Of a DNA stretch of 8,631 nt, positions 1 through 6,376 are shown in pieces. The notes below the pieces were generated by a model, which saw nothing but the letters and a program-made list of their open reading frames with translations, searched no databases and was not told the DNA's origin. Source of the stretch: Methylocystis sp. (GTDB lineage Bacteria; Pseudomonadota; Alphaproteobacteria; Rhizobiales; Beijerinckiaceae); assembly GCA_023253795.1 (NCBI GenBank), contig JALRFG010000076.1, positions 1-8,631 of the forward strand. The letters are read 5' to 3'. The position numbers and the translations under genes were made by a program. Numbering within the stretch: position 1 is the first letter of the stretch; every line of letters begins with the position of its first letter.

Positions 1-12
1 TTTCAATAATGG

Positions 13-180
13 TCAAAACGACTCGGGTCGTCTGACGTCAGGGAAAGGATAAACTGGAAAGGCGCGACTTGTCGCGAAAGTTACCGCGTCGCCCTCGACG
101 CCATCGAGCGCCATGACGGTAATGATATCTCCAGCGGTCACGCTATACTGCTTGCCGCCGGTTTTGATGACTGCGAACAT
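13..180 (-). pseudogene. rplU: Truncated 50S ribosomal protein L21 (5' part only)
   Basis: The minus-strand frame starts MFAVIKTGGKQYSV, the hallmark N-terminus of bacterial L21, a 23S rRNA-binding protein of the large subunit. L21-like sequence continues for about 35 residues to GDAVTF (down to about position 76). The frame then changes to an unrelated tail and ends at a TGA after 55 residues, whereas L21 is normally about 100 residues. Neither other minus-strand frame past the break resumes L21 sequence, so a simple one-base frameshift does not explain it. A ribosome binding site (AGGA, 8 bases before the ATG) is intact, and the upstream gene has its own terminator, so this start once was, or still is, expressed separately. 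The tail (13-75) is probably foreign or rearranged DNA, such as the end of an inserted element. A duplicated fragment with an intact rplU elsewhere, or an assembly join, are alternatives. Confidence 0.68.
63..76. repeat. Palindrome at the rplU break point
   Basis: CGCGAC and GTCGCG form perfect 6-base arms around a central TT. The palindrome lies exactly where the L21 reading frame stops matching its family. It could be an element end, a recombination site or chance in GC-rich DNA. A second perfect palindrome, CTGACGTCAG, lies nearby at 32-41, and a 7-base direct repeat GGAAAGG occurs at 42-48 and 56-62. Confidence 0.45.
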
Positions 181-273
181 CTTGTTTTTCCTGTGTTCGT
201 TCCGGCTCTGGCGTTTCCGCCGGCCGGCTTCTTGCAGTGGACCGGTGATGCTTCTTCGCGAAGATGACCTCGC

Positions 274-303
274 AAAACAAAAGCGCGGCGTTTTCCGCCG
301 CGC
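274..303 (-). terminator. Rho-independent terminator after the L,D-transpeptidase gene
   Basis: On the minus strand, perfect 8-base arms GCGCGGCG and CGCCGCGC (303-296 and 290-283) enclose a 5-base loop, followed directly by TTTTGTTTT (282-274). It starts about 60 bases downstream of the transpeptidase stop at 366 and points the same way. It therefore probably ends that transcript and insulates the rplU start at 180. Confidence 0.82.
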
Positions 304-365
304 CGAAGCCCCCGACCTCTACGGCGCCGCCGCCGCTTTTGTCAAGCTTTTGCGGTTCGTCCGCC

Positions 366-1829
366 TCACCAGCCGGCGATGCGGCGGCAGCTTTTGTCGC
401 CCGCGCCAAATTCATAATGGTCGCCGCAGGCGAAGGCGGTCGGCGGCTCGCCGTTTTGTTCGAACAGGTCGTAACCTTCCTTGAGGTTGCGCCAGAACGT
501 GGTCCATTGCGTGTAATTCTGGCCGCCGACGAAGGCGAGCCAGCCGCCGCCGGTTTCCCGCGCGATATTCGCGTCGGTCATGCGGAACGGAAAGATGTGG
601 ACCGCGATGTCGCGCTGGCCGGCTTTCAGCGCCGCCTCGACGAAGCCGTAGATCTCCTCAATGCCGCGGTCGGTCATGGCGAAGCAGCCGACCGACTTGC
701 AGGCGCCGTGGACCATCACCAGGCCGCCGGTCCGTCCGTTCTGCTTGTCGAAGGCGTTGGGATAGCCGACGTTGAAGGCGCGATAATAGTTCGAGTGCGG
801 ATTCAACTGCCGGGTAGAGACGCTGTAGAAGCCCTCGGGCGACTGATAATCGGCCTCTTTCACCTTGGGCCCGAGACGTCCGGACCATTTGCAGATCGGG
901 AAGGTCTTGTAGAGGTGGTAGCGGCCACTCTTCTTCAGCCACAGCTCAAGCTGGCCTTCCTGTTTGAAAATACGCACGAAAACCGGATCGCCCATGCCAA
1001 ATTTCGGCGGCGAGCCCTGAAAAGCGTCTTCCGGCGCGGCCTGCATCGTCGGTTCCGGCAGGCGGGCGACCTGTTGCGTGGCCGGAGCTTCCGGGGCGGC
1101 GGCCGTCGGCGCGGCGGTTGATGCGCCCAGGCTGGCGAGATCGGCGGGACGCGTGGGCGGCAGCGGCGCGGCGGGGCCGGCCGGGGCGGGCGCCGCCAAT
1201 GGCGTCAGTGCGGATTGCTCCGCTGTCGGCGCGGCCTCGGCGGCGGCGTTGGCGTCGAGACTGGCGAGCGCCTCCAGATTGCCGGGCCGGCGCGGCGGGG
1301 TGGGCGTCGCGGACGACAGGCTGGCGAGATCCGCCGGACGAGCCGGCGGCTTCGGCTTCCCGGCCTCAAGCGAGGAGATGTCGCCTTCAAATTCGCCTTG
1401 GTCGCCATCGGGCGTAGCTTCCAGCGGCTTCGCCGGATCGGTCGTCGCGGGCGCCGTGACAAGCGCAAGTCCCGAGACAGCGGGGGCTGGCGCGGGTTGA
1501 GGCGCAGGGTCCTGCGGAGCCGAATTCTGGGCCGTGTTCGCAGAGGCGTCGGCGGGAGGGGCGACGGGGGTGGCGGCAGGTGGCGCGGCAGGGGGCGTAA
1601 TCGCGGCGCGCAGGCCAAAAATACGGGGTTTCTGGCTGGCGGGATCGGCGTTTGTTGAGGCTTCCGGCTGATTTTCCGTCGGTTTTTCGGCGACGATCTT
1701 TTTCGGCGTAGCCGCGTTTTTGTCGAGCGGCGCCCGGACAGGCTGCAGCGAATACAAAAACCCGACGCCGCCCGCGAGCGCGGTGAGGGCGACGGCGACC
1801 AAAGCGAGATAGGCGGACCGCGTTTTCAT
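366..1829 (-). CDS. Membrane-anchored L,D-transpeptidase (YkuD/YafK-type) family protein
   Basis: A 487-residue protein in three parts. Residues 7-27 are a hydrophobic signal anchor after a short positive N-terminus, placing the rest in the periplasm. Residues about 30-270 are a low-complexity Pro/Ala linker carrying three PPxRPxxLxxL-type repeats (161-171, 178-191, 224-234). Residues about 280-413 are the catalytic domain, with the YkuD signature HGACKSVGC: His374, Ser379 and nucleophile Cys382. The form with MVHG and CFAMTD resembles the YafK-like branch. YkuD enzymes make or cut 3-3 crosslinks in peptidoglycan or attach and detach proteins; which of these applies here cannot be read from the sequence. 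The C-terminal tail has two more cysteines (468, 481) that could form a disulfide. The ATG at 1829 was chosen because the anchor begins right behind it; its ribosome binding site is weak. It lies 88 bases downstream of apt on the same strand and is followed by a strong terminator. Confidence 0.88.
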   Translation of the reverse strand: MKTRSAYLALVAVALTALAGGVGFLYSLQPVRAPLDKNAATPKKIVAEKPTENQPEASTNADPASQKPRIFGLRAAITPPAAPPAATPVAPPADASANTAQNSAPQDPAPQPAPAPAVSGLALVTAPATTDPAKPLEATPDGDQGEFEGDISSLEAGKPKPPARPADLASLSSATPTPPRRPGNLEALASLDANAAAEAAPTAEQSALTPLAAPAPAGPAAPLPPTRPADLASLGASTAAPTAAAPEAPATQQVARLPEPTMQAAPEDAFQGSPPKFGMGDPVFVRIFKQEGQLELWLKKSGRYHLYKTFPICKWSGRLGPKVKEADYQSPEGFYSVSTRQLNPHSNYYRAFNVGYPNAFDKQNGRTGGLVMVHGACKSVGCFAMTDRGIEEIYGFVEAALKAGQRDIAVHIFPFRMTDANIARETGGGWLAFVGGQNYTQWTTFWRNLKEGYDLFEQNGEPPTAFACGDHYEFGAGDKSCRRIAGW

Positions 1830-1886
1830 TTGCGAGAGAATTGGCTGCTCCGGTTCTGGGCGGGGTTGTGACGCCGCATCATGGCA

Positions 1887-1901
1887 ATCCGATGGTCGGA
1901 T
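1887..1901. repeat. Short inverted repeat between apt and the transpeptidase gene
   Basis: ATCCGA and TCGGAT form 6-base perfect arms around a 3-base centre in the 88-base gap. No T-run follows on the minus strand, so it is not a standard terminator. It may be an operator or a chance hairpin. Confidence 0.25.
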
Positions 1902-1917
1902 AGGCCCATTATGCCCG

Positions 1918-2445
1918 TCAATGTCCCTCGAAGGCGATCAGACTCTGCACCGGCACGCCGAGCGCCTCGATTTTTTTGGCGCCGCCGAGGTCCGGCAAGT
2001 CGATGACAAAGGCGGCGGCGACAACTTCCGCGCCGATTTTCTGCAAAAGCTTGATCGCGCCTTCCGCCGTGCCGCCCGTGGCGATCAGATCGTCGATGAG
2101 CAGAACCTTCTCGCCCTTGGTCACGGCGTCGGAATGAATCTCCATTTCATCGACGCCATACTCCAGCGCGTAGGCCATTGAGATCGTCTGGTGCGGCAAT
2201 TTGCCCTTTTTCCGGATCGGCACAAAACCCGCCGACAGCTGATGGGCGACGGCGCCCCCGAGAATGAAGCCGCGCGCCTCCATGCCGACGACCTTGTCGA
2301 TCCGGGCGCCGGCCCAGGGCTGGACCAGCGCGTCGACCGCCGTGCGAAAGGCGCGGGCATCGCCGAGCAGGGTCGTGATGTCGCGGAAAAGAATGCCTTT
2401 TTTCGGATAGTGGGGAATGGTGCGAACGGTTTCGGCAAGGCGCAT
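1918..2445 (-). CDS. apt: Adenine phosphoribosyltransferase
   Basis: A 175-residue cytoplasmic enzyme that joins adenine to PRPP to give AMP and pyrophosphate (purine salvage). The N-terminus carries RTIPHYPKKGILFRDITTLL, typical of bacterial Apt. Residues 49-63 (IDKVVGMEARGFILG) form the conserved core, and residues 114-126 (VLLIDDLIATGGT) are the PRPP-binding loop with its acidic pair. Length is near the family norm of 170-185. The ATG at 2445 follows an AGG six bases upstream; no better in-frame start was seen. It shares strand with mtnP, whose product adenine is its substrate, but a small opposite-strand gene separates the two, so co-transcription is unlikely. The gene after it is the transpeptidase, with no clear terminator between. 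Confidence 0.95.
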   Translation of the reverse strand: MRLAETVRTIPHYPKKGILFRDITTLLGDARAFRTAVDALVQPWAGARIDKVVGMEARGFILGGAVAHQLSAGFVPIRKKGKLPHQTISMAYALEYGVDEMEIHSDAVTKGEKVLLIDDLIATGGTAEGAIKLLQKIGAEVVAAAFVIDLPDLGGAKKIEALGVPVQSLIAFEGH

Positions 2446-2594
2446 GGTCAGCCTGTGGTCAGTTTCCGGGAATAATTATGACGGGCGATCTCGACGCCGT
2501 CATCCCTGCCATACACAGCGCGACGCCTTGCGCCAAGGTTCGACGTTACGCTCGGGGCCGCTTCCGGTGTTCCTGCGTTTCGGGAGTTTTGTCG

Positions 2595-2924
2595 ATGTCC
2601 AGCCTGCGCGCCGTCCTTATTCTGGCCCTTACTTTTCTCGCCGGCGTCGCGGTCGCCCAGACCGACATGCGTCGTGGCGGCGGTGGTTATGGGCCCGGTT
2701 TTCGTCCCGGTCCCGGCGGGTCGCAATGGGGCCCCGGCGGTGGCGGCGGCGGGCCTGGCGGTGGACCTGGCGGCGGGGGAAATGGCGGCAATAACGGGGG
2801 CTGCTGGAATTGCGGCTACATGGGCATGATGGGCTCGTATGAAAGCGGCAATCCGATCCCGACCATGCCGCCGCCGCCGCCCCGTTATCAATCCGAATCG
2901 GTCAACGGCGACTGGTATTATTGA
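2595..2924 (+). CDS. Small secreted Gly/Pro-rich protein with a CWNC motif, unknown function
   Basis: A predicted 109-residue protein that I do not recognise. Residues 1-21 look like a Sec signal peptide (Arg5, hydrophobic core, AVA before Gln22), so the mature part should be periplasmic or exported. Residues 28-69 are almost all Gly, with scattered Pro, Asn and aromatics. Then come C70-W-N-C73, a short Met/Gly/Tyr segment, a run of five prolines (92-96) and a C-terminus ending GDWYY. The start at 2595 is preferred over an in-frame ATG at 2478 because a GGGAG ribosome binding site lies 8 bases upstream and the signal peptide begins there. It diverges from apt and its stop is 3 bases from the mtnP stop. 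The CxxC pair might bind metal or form a disulfide; this is speculation. Confidence 0.72.
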   Translation: MSSLRAVLILALTFLAGVAVAQTDMRRGGGGYGPGFRPGPGGSQWGPGGGGGGPGGGPGGGGNGGNNGGCWNCGYMGMMGSYESGNPIPTMPPPPPRYQSESVNGDWYY

Positions 2925-2927
2925 GCC

Positions 2928-3812
2928 TCAGGCGCCGCCTTTTCCGTTCAGGCGGGCCATCACGGAGTCGAGCTTTTTCAGCACTGCCGGATCGCGCGCC
3001 TCTGGCGCGGTGATGATCGCATTGTCGAGCGCGCGATCCGATCCGACTGGGCAGGGCTCATGCGCCGCCGGAAAATCCTTCAGCACGCGCGCCACCAGCC
3101 GCGCCGCGGCGGTGGCGTTCTTGTGAACAATGTCGATGACGGCGGCGACATCGACATTGTCATGCTCGGGATGCCAGCAATCGAAATCCGTGACCATTGC
3201 GATGGTGGCGTAGGAGATTTCCGCTTCGCGCGCGAGCTTCGCCTCCGGCATGGCGGTCATGCCGATCACATCGAATTCGCTGGCTTTGTAGCTGAGAGAT
3301 TCCGCGTAGGAAGAGAATTGCGGCCCCTCGATGCAGAGATAGGTTCCGCCGCGCGCAATCTCGATTCCTTCCGCCTGCGCAGCGTTGAAAATACGATCCG
3401 ACAGATGCGGCGCGATGGGATGCGCCATCGACACATGCGCGACGCAGCCGTCGCCGAAAAACGAGCTTTCCCGTTTATGCGTGCGGTCGACGAATTGATC
3501 GACCAGCACGAAAAGTCCCGGAAAATAATGGGTGCGGAAAGAGCCGCAGGCCGAAACCGAAATCAGATCGGTGACGCCGACACGCTTCATTGCGTCGATA
3601 TTGGCGCGATAATTGATGCCGGACGGCGACAGGCGATGGCCGCGGCCATGGCGCGGCAGGAAGACGGCGCTGGTGTCGCCGATTTCGCCAAACAGCAGTT
3701 CGTCCGACGGCGCGCCCCAGGGCGTCGTGACCGTCTCGCGTCGCGCGTTTTTAAGGCCGGGAAGATCGTAAACGCCTGATCCACCGATAATGCCGACAAC
3801 CGCCTTCGCCAC
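2928..3812 (-). CDS. mtnP: S-methyl-5'-thioadenosine phosphorylase
   Basis: A 294-residue enzyme of the purine nucleoside phosphorylase/MTAP family. It splits methylthioadenosine, a by-product of polyamine and related synthesis, with phosphate into adenine and methylthioribose-1-phosphate. Visible motifs are GGSGVYD (11-16 region), the phosphate-site PRHGRGH (53-59), NYRANI (67-72), SVSACGS (85-91), TYLCIEGPQFSS (157-168), IGMT (183-186) and DFDCW (209-213), whose Asp is typical of 6-aminopurine specificity. The frame is open upstream to 4229, but that extension has no family sequence and overlaps atpH. The GTG at 3812 has a strong GGGGAGA ribosome binding site (spacing about 7) and is followed at once by the conserved AKAVVGIIGGSG start. 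Adenine made here can feed Apt, encoded about 480 bases away on the same strand. Confidence 0.95.
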   Translation of the reverse strand: MAKAVVGIIGGSGVYDLPGLKNARRETVTTPWGAPSDELLFGEIGDTSAVFLPRHGRGHRLSPSGINYRANIDAMKRVGVTDLISVSACGSFRTHYFPGLFVLVDQFVDRTHKRESSFFGDGCVAHVSMAHPIAPHLSDRIFNAAQAEGIEIARGGTYLCIEGPQFSSYAESLSYKASEFDVIGMTAMPEAKLAREAEISYATIAMVTDFDCWHPEHDNVDVAAVIDIVHKNATAAARLVARVLKDFPAAHEPCPVGSDRALDNAIITAPEARDPAVLKKLDSVMARLNGKGGA

Positions 3813-3816
3813 GACG

Positions 3817-3825
3817 CTTCTCCCC
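3817..3825 (-). promoter_or_regulatory. Ribosome binding site fixing the GTG start of mtnP
   Basis: Minus-strand GGGGAGAAG places GGAG 7 bases before the GTG at 3812. It decides the start against the much longer open frame that runs upstream without a stop. Confidence 0.75.
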
Positions 3826-4086
3826 GAGATCCAAGATGATTTCCGCGCCGGGCGTTGTTCGCCGTGCGTGAGGGGCGGTGATAAACCTTTTCCAAGCGCT
3901 TGTAACCGGAAGAATTTGGAGGATGCGGCCGCGTCATGTCGTCGTCGCCTGCGACGAAATAGCGCCGCGCCGAAGCTTTGCGACAAATGCGCCCCGGCGC
4001 AGCCTTTGCGGGCATGGCGCGACGTCGCCAACGCGTCGCAGCAGGGTTGCGCCGCAAAAACGCCTGTGTTACGGGGACGCTGCCTT

Positions 4087-4114
4087 GGAACTGGGGCGTT
4101 CCGCTCCCCGTTCC
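4087..4114. repeat. Bulged hairpin about 110 bases upstream of atpH
   Basis: GGAAC (4087-4091) pairs with GTTCC (4110-4114) and, after one bulged T, GGGG (4093-4096) pairs with CCCC (4106-4109), giving a 9-base-pair stem around a 9-base loop. GTTCC occurs three times (4098-4102, 4110-4114, 4117-4121). No T-run follows, so a terminator is unlikely; a leader structure or operator is possible. Confidence 0.35.
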
Positions 4115-4220
4115 TTGTTCCTACAGCATCCGTCGTTTGAAGCTCTAAAGTGCTGCTGGGCGCGTCCATTTCCGCACGGCAGAGGCCTTGAACGATTGTG
4201 AATTTTGACAGGCGATTCAG

Positions 4221-4784
4221 GTGACTCAAGACGCAGATTCGCTTTCCGGCGTCGCGGGACGTTACGCTTCCGCCCTGTATGAACTGGCGAGCGAAAAGCG
4301 CGCGACCGAAGAAGTCGCCGCCGCCCTCGCCACGTTCCAGTCTCTCGTTAACGAGAGCCCCGATCTGGCCCGCCTCGTGAAGAGCCCGGTTTTCTCTGCC
4401 GATGAGCAGGTGCGGGCGATTGGCGCCGTTCTGAAAAAGGCGGAGATCACGGGCGTTGCGGCGAATTTTATTCGTCTCGTCGCCTCCAAGCGCCGCCTGT
4501 TTGTTCTTTCCGACATGATCGACGCTTTCCAGCGCCTGAACGACAGAGCGAAGGGACTGGTGCGCGCTGACGTCACCGTCGCGGCGCCGCTGCGTTCCGA
4601 TCAGGAGACGGCGCTGCGTCAGGCGCTGTCCAGCGTCACTGGCGGCAAGACCGTCAGTCTCAATGTTCGCACTGACCCGTCGATCGTCGATGGCGTCATC
4701 GTGAAACTCGGTTCCCGCATGGTCGACGCTTCTGTTCGCACCAAGCTCAACGCAATCCGCACACGTATGAAAGAGGTCGGCTGA
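4221..4784 (+). CDS. atpH: F1 ATP synthase delta subunit
   Basis: A 187-residue OSCP/delta subunit, part of the peripheral stalk that holds the alpha3beta3 head to the Fo b subunits at the inner membrane face. The N-terminal helix motif GRYASALYELA (13-23) and the C-terminal segment GVIVKLGSRMVDASVRTKL (about 158-176) are typical, and length is normal. The start is GTG at 4221 with a modest AGG 8 bases upstream. It is the first gene of the operon seen here; its TGA overlaps the atpA ATG by one base, which implies translational coupling. Codon use is GC-rich like the genes to the left: by hand count about 27 of its first 40 codons end in G or C. This contrasts with the genes that follow. Confidence 0.95.
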   Translation: MTQDADSLSGVAGRYASALYELASEKRATEEVAAALATFQSLVNESPDLARLVKSPVFSADEQVRAIGAVLKKAEITGVAANFIRLVASKRRLFVLSDMIDAFQRLNDRAKGLVRADVTVAAPLRSDQETALRQALSSVTGGKTVSLNVRTDPSIVDGVIVKLGSRMVDASVRTKLNAIRTRMKEVG

Positions 4785-6313
4785 TGGATATCCGCGCCGC
4801 AGAAATTTCTTCGATCCTTAAGAACGAGATCGCAAATTTCGGCAATGAAGCTCAAGTCACAGAAGTAGGTCAGGTGCTTTCAGTGGGCGACGGTATCGCT
4901 CGCGTCTATGGGCTAGATAACGTTCAAGCAGGCGAAACGGTCGAGTTCGAGAATGGCGTGCGTGGCATGGCCTTGAATCTTGAAAGCGACAATGTCGGCA
5001 TCGTTATCTTTGGTTCTGATCGTGATATCGCAGAAGGTCAGACGGTTAAACGCACGGGCGCTATCGTTGACGTCCCTGTTGGCAAAGAGCTGCTGGGCCG
5101 CGTCGTTGACGCCCTAGGCAATCCTATTGATGGAAAGGGTCCAATCAACGCCGCCAAGCGCGCGCGCGTTGACGTCAAGGCTCCCGGTATCATTCCTCGC
5201 AAATCAGTGCATGAACCAATGGCGACGGGTCTGAAAGCTGTTGATGCGCTCATTCCTATTGGCCGCGGTCAACGCGAATTGATCATTGGCGATCGCCAAA
5301 CGGGTAAGACAGCTATCGCGCTAGACACGATTCTCAATCAGAAGTCTCTTAACAGTGGGGATGATGAGAAAGCGAAGCTATATTGCGTTTATGTCGCGAT
5401 CGGTCAAAAACGCTCGACGGTTGCGCAATTTGTTAAGGTCTTAGAAGAGCGTGGCGCGCTTGAATATTCAATTATCGTCGCCGCTACAGCATCTGACGCC
5501 GCGCCTATGCAATTCCTTGCGCCTTTTGCAGGCTGTGCGATGGGCGAATATTTCCGTGATAATGGCATGCATGCCGTTATTATTTATGATGACCTTTCCA
5601 AACAAGCAGTCGCCTATCGGCAAATGTCCTTGCTGTTGCGTCGCCCACCAGGGCGTGAAGCTTATCCTGGCGACGTGTTCTATCTCCACTCGCGTTTGCT
5701 TGAGCGCGCGGCGAAACTCAGCGATGAGCGCGGAGCGGGGTCTCTGACCGCTTTGCCTGTAATCGAAACTCAGGCAAATGACGTTTCAGCCTATATTCCG
5801 ACTAACGTCATTTCGATTACGGACGGACAGATCTTCCTCGAGACGGATCTATTTTATCAAGGCATTCGCCCAGCGGTAAATGTCGGCCTGTCTGTTTCCC
5901 GCGTGGGTTCATCGGCGCTGACGAAGGCGACCAAGAAGGTTGCGGGTAAAATTAAGGGCGAGTTGGCGCAATATCGCGAGATGGCGGCATTTGCTCAGTT
6001 TGGCTCTGATTTAGACGCTGTTACCCAGAGATTGCTCAATCGCGGCGCACGTTTGACCGAGCTGCTTAAGCAGCCGCAGTTTTCGCCGTTGAAAATGGAA
6101 GAGCAAACTTGCGTAATTTATTCTGGGGTCAATGGTTACCTCGACCCCTTGCCTGTTAATCGCGTCCGCGCTTTCGAAGATGGTCTTCTTGCTTTGCTTC
6201 GATCACAGCACGGCGACATTCTTGAGAGCATCCGAGCTTCAAAGGATCTGTCTGACGAAGTAGCGGCAAAGCTAAAAACTGTCGTTGAGAATTTCGCAAA
6301 ATCCTTCGCTTGA
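4784..6313 (+). CDS. atpA: F1 ATP synthase alpha subunit
   Basis: A full-length 509-residue non-catalytic nucleotide-binding subunit of the F1 head. It starts MDIRAAEISSILK, as in Alphaproteobacteria. The Walker A loop is GDRQTGKTA (169-177), followed by QKRSTVAQF (208-216), the DDLSKQAVAYRQ stretch (269-280), and PAVNVGLSVSRVGSSA (363-378) with the arginine finger Arg373. The C-terminal helical domain is complete, ending FAKSFA. A GAGG ribosome binding site lies inside the end of atpH, 7 bases before the ATG. No catalytic or conserved residue appears lost, so it should be functional. Codon choice is distinctly less GC-biased than in atpH (about half of the first 40 codons after the start end in G/C by hand count), with frequent GTT, GCT, GCA, CTT and GAT. 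A replaced or recombined gene is one explanation. Confidence 0.97.
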   Translation: MDIRAAEISSILKNEIANFGNEAQVTEVGQVLSVGDGIARVYGLDNVQAGETVEFENGVRGMALNLESDNVGIVIFGSDRDIAEGQTVKRTGAIVDVPVGKELLGRVVDALGNPIDGKGPINAAKRARVDVKAPGIIPRKSVHEPMATGLKAVDALIPIGRGQRELIIGDRQTGKTAIALDTILNQKSLNSGDDEKAKLYCVYVAIGQKRSTVAQFVKVLEERGALEYSIIVAATASDAAPMQFLAPFAGCAMGEYFRDNGMHAVIIYDDLSKQAVAYRQMSLLLRRPPGREAYPGDVFYLHSRLLERAAKLSDERGAGSLTALPVIETQANDVSAYIPTNVISITDGQIFLETDLFYQGIRPAVNVGLSVSRVGSSALTKATKKVAGKIKGELAQYREMAAFAQFGSDLDAVTQRLLNRGARLTELLKQPQFSPLKMEEQTCVIYSGVNGYLDPLPVNRVRAFEDGLLALLRSQHGDILESIRASKDLSDEVAAKLKTVVENFAKSFA

Positions 6314-6376
6314 TTAATGCTTAGTTTGCTTATGCATCGATCATAATGCGTAAAGATTTAAAATAAGAAGACACAT
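6314..6376 (+). promoter_or_regulatory. AT-rich atpA-atpG spacer with hairpin
   Basis: This 63-base gap is only about 29% GC by hand count, far below its surroundings. TTATGCAT (6330-6337) can pair with ATGCGTAA (6346-6353), with one G-U pair, around an 8-base loop. There is no T-run, so it is not a standard terminator; it might stabilise or process the mRNA. A CATAAT at 6342-6347 resembles a -10 box, but no matching -35 was found. The atpG ribosome binding site (AAGAAG, about 6365-6370) lies at its end. Confidence 0.4.

Larger units (their letters stand above)
3813..4220. other. Divergent intergenic region between mtnP and atpH
   Basis: This 408-base stretch should hold the promoters of mtnP (minus) and the atp operon (plus). 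I found no convincing -35/-10 pair on either strand. It contains a perfect palindrome CAAGCGCTTG (3893-3902), a 7-base-arm hairpin around CT (3942-3957) and a larger hairpin at 4087-4114. Open frames through it (3790-4140, 3878-4201 and the upstream part of the mtnP frame) show Arg/Ala-rich sequence with no domain and look like chance frames in GC-rich DNA. Confidence 0.6.

Noticed and set aside
113..484. Plus-strand frame of 123 codons over rplU and the terminator
   Set aside because: It runs through the rplU antisense strand and a terminator, with an Arg-rich chance composition.
264..1121. Long plus-strand open frame (285 codons) opposite the transpeptidase gene
   Set aside because: It is antisense to a gene with a clear catalytic motif, has no recognisable domain, and arises from GC-rich third positions.
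2478..2594. Longer start for the Gly-rich protein
   Set aside because: It would bury the signal peptide 39 residues inside and lacks a good ribosome binding site; the ATG at 2595 has GGGAG at the right distance.
4205..4210. TTGACA as a -35 box for atpH
   Set aside because: It lies only 10 bases before the GTG start, leaving no room for a -10 box and transcript start upstream of atpH.
3813..4229. N-terminal extension of mtnP by 139 codons in the same frame
   Set aside because: The extension has no family sequence, would begin inside atpH, and a GTG with a strong ribosome binding site sits exactly at the family's normal start.
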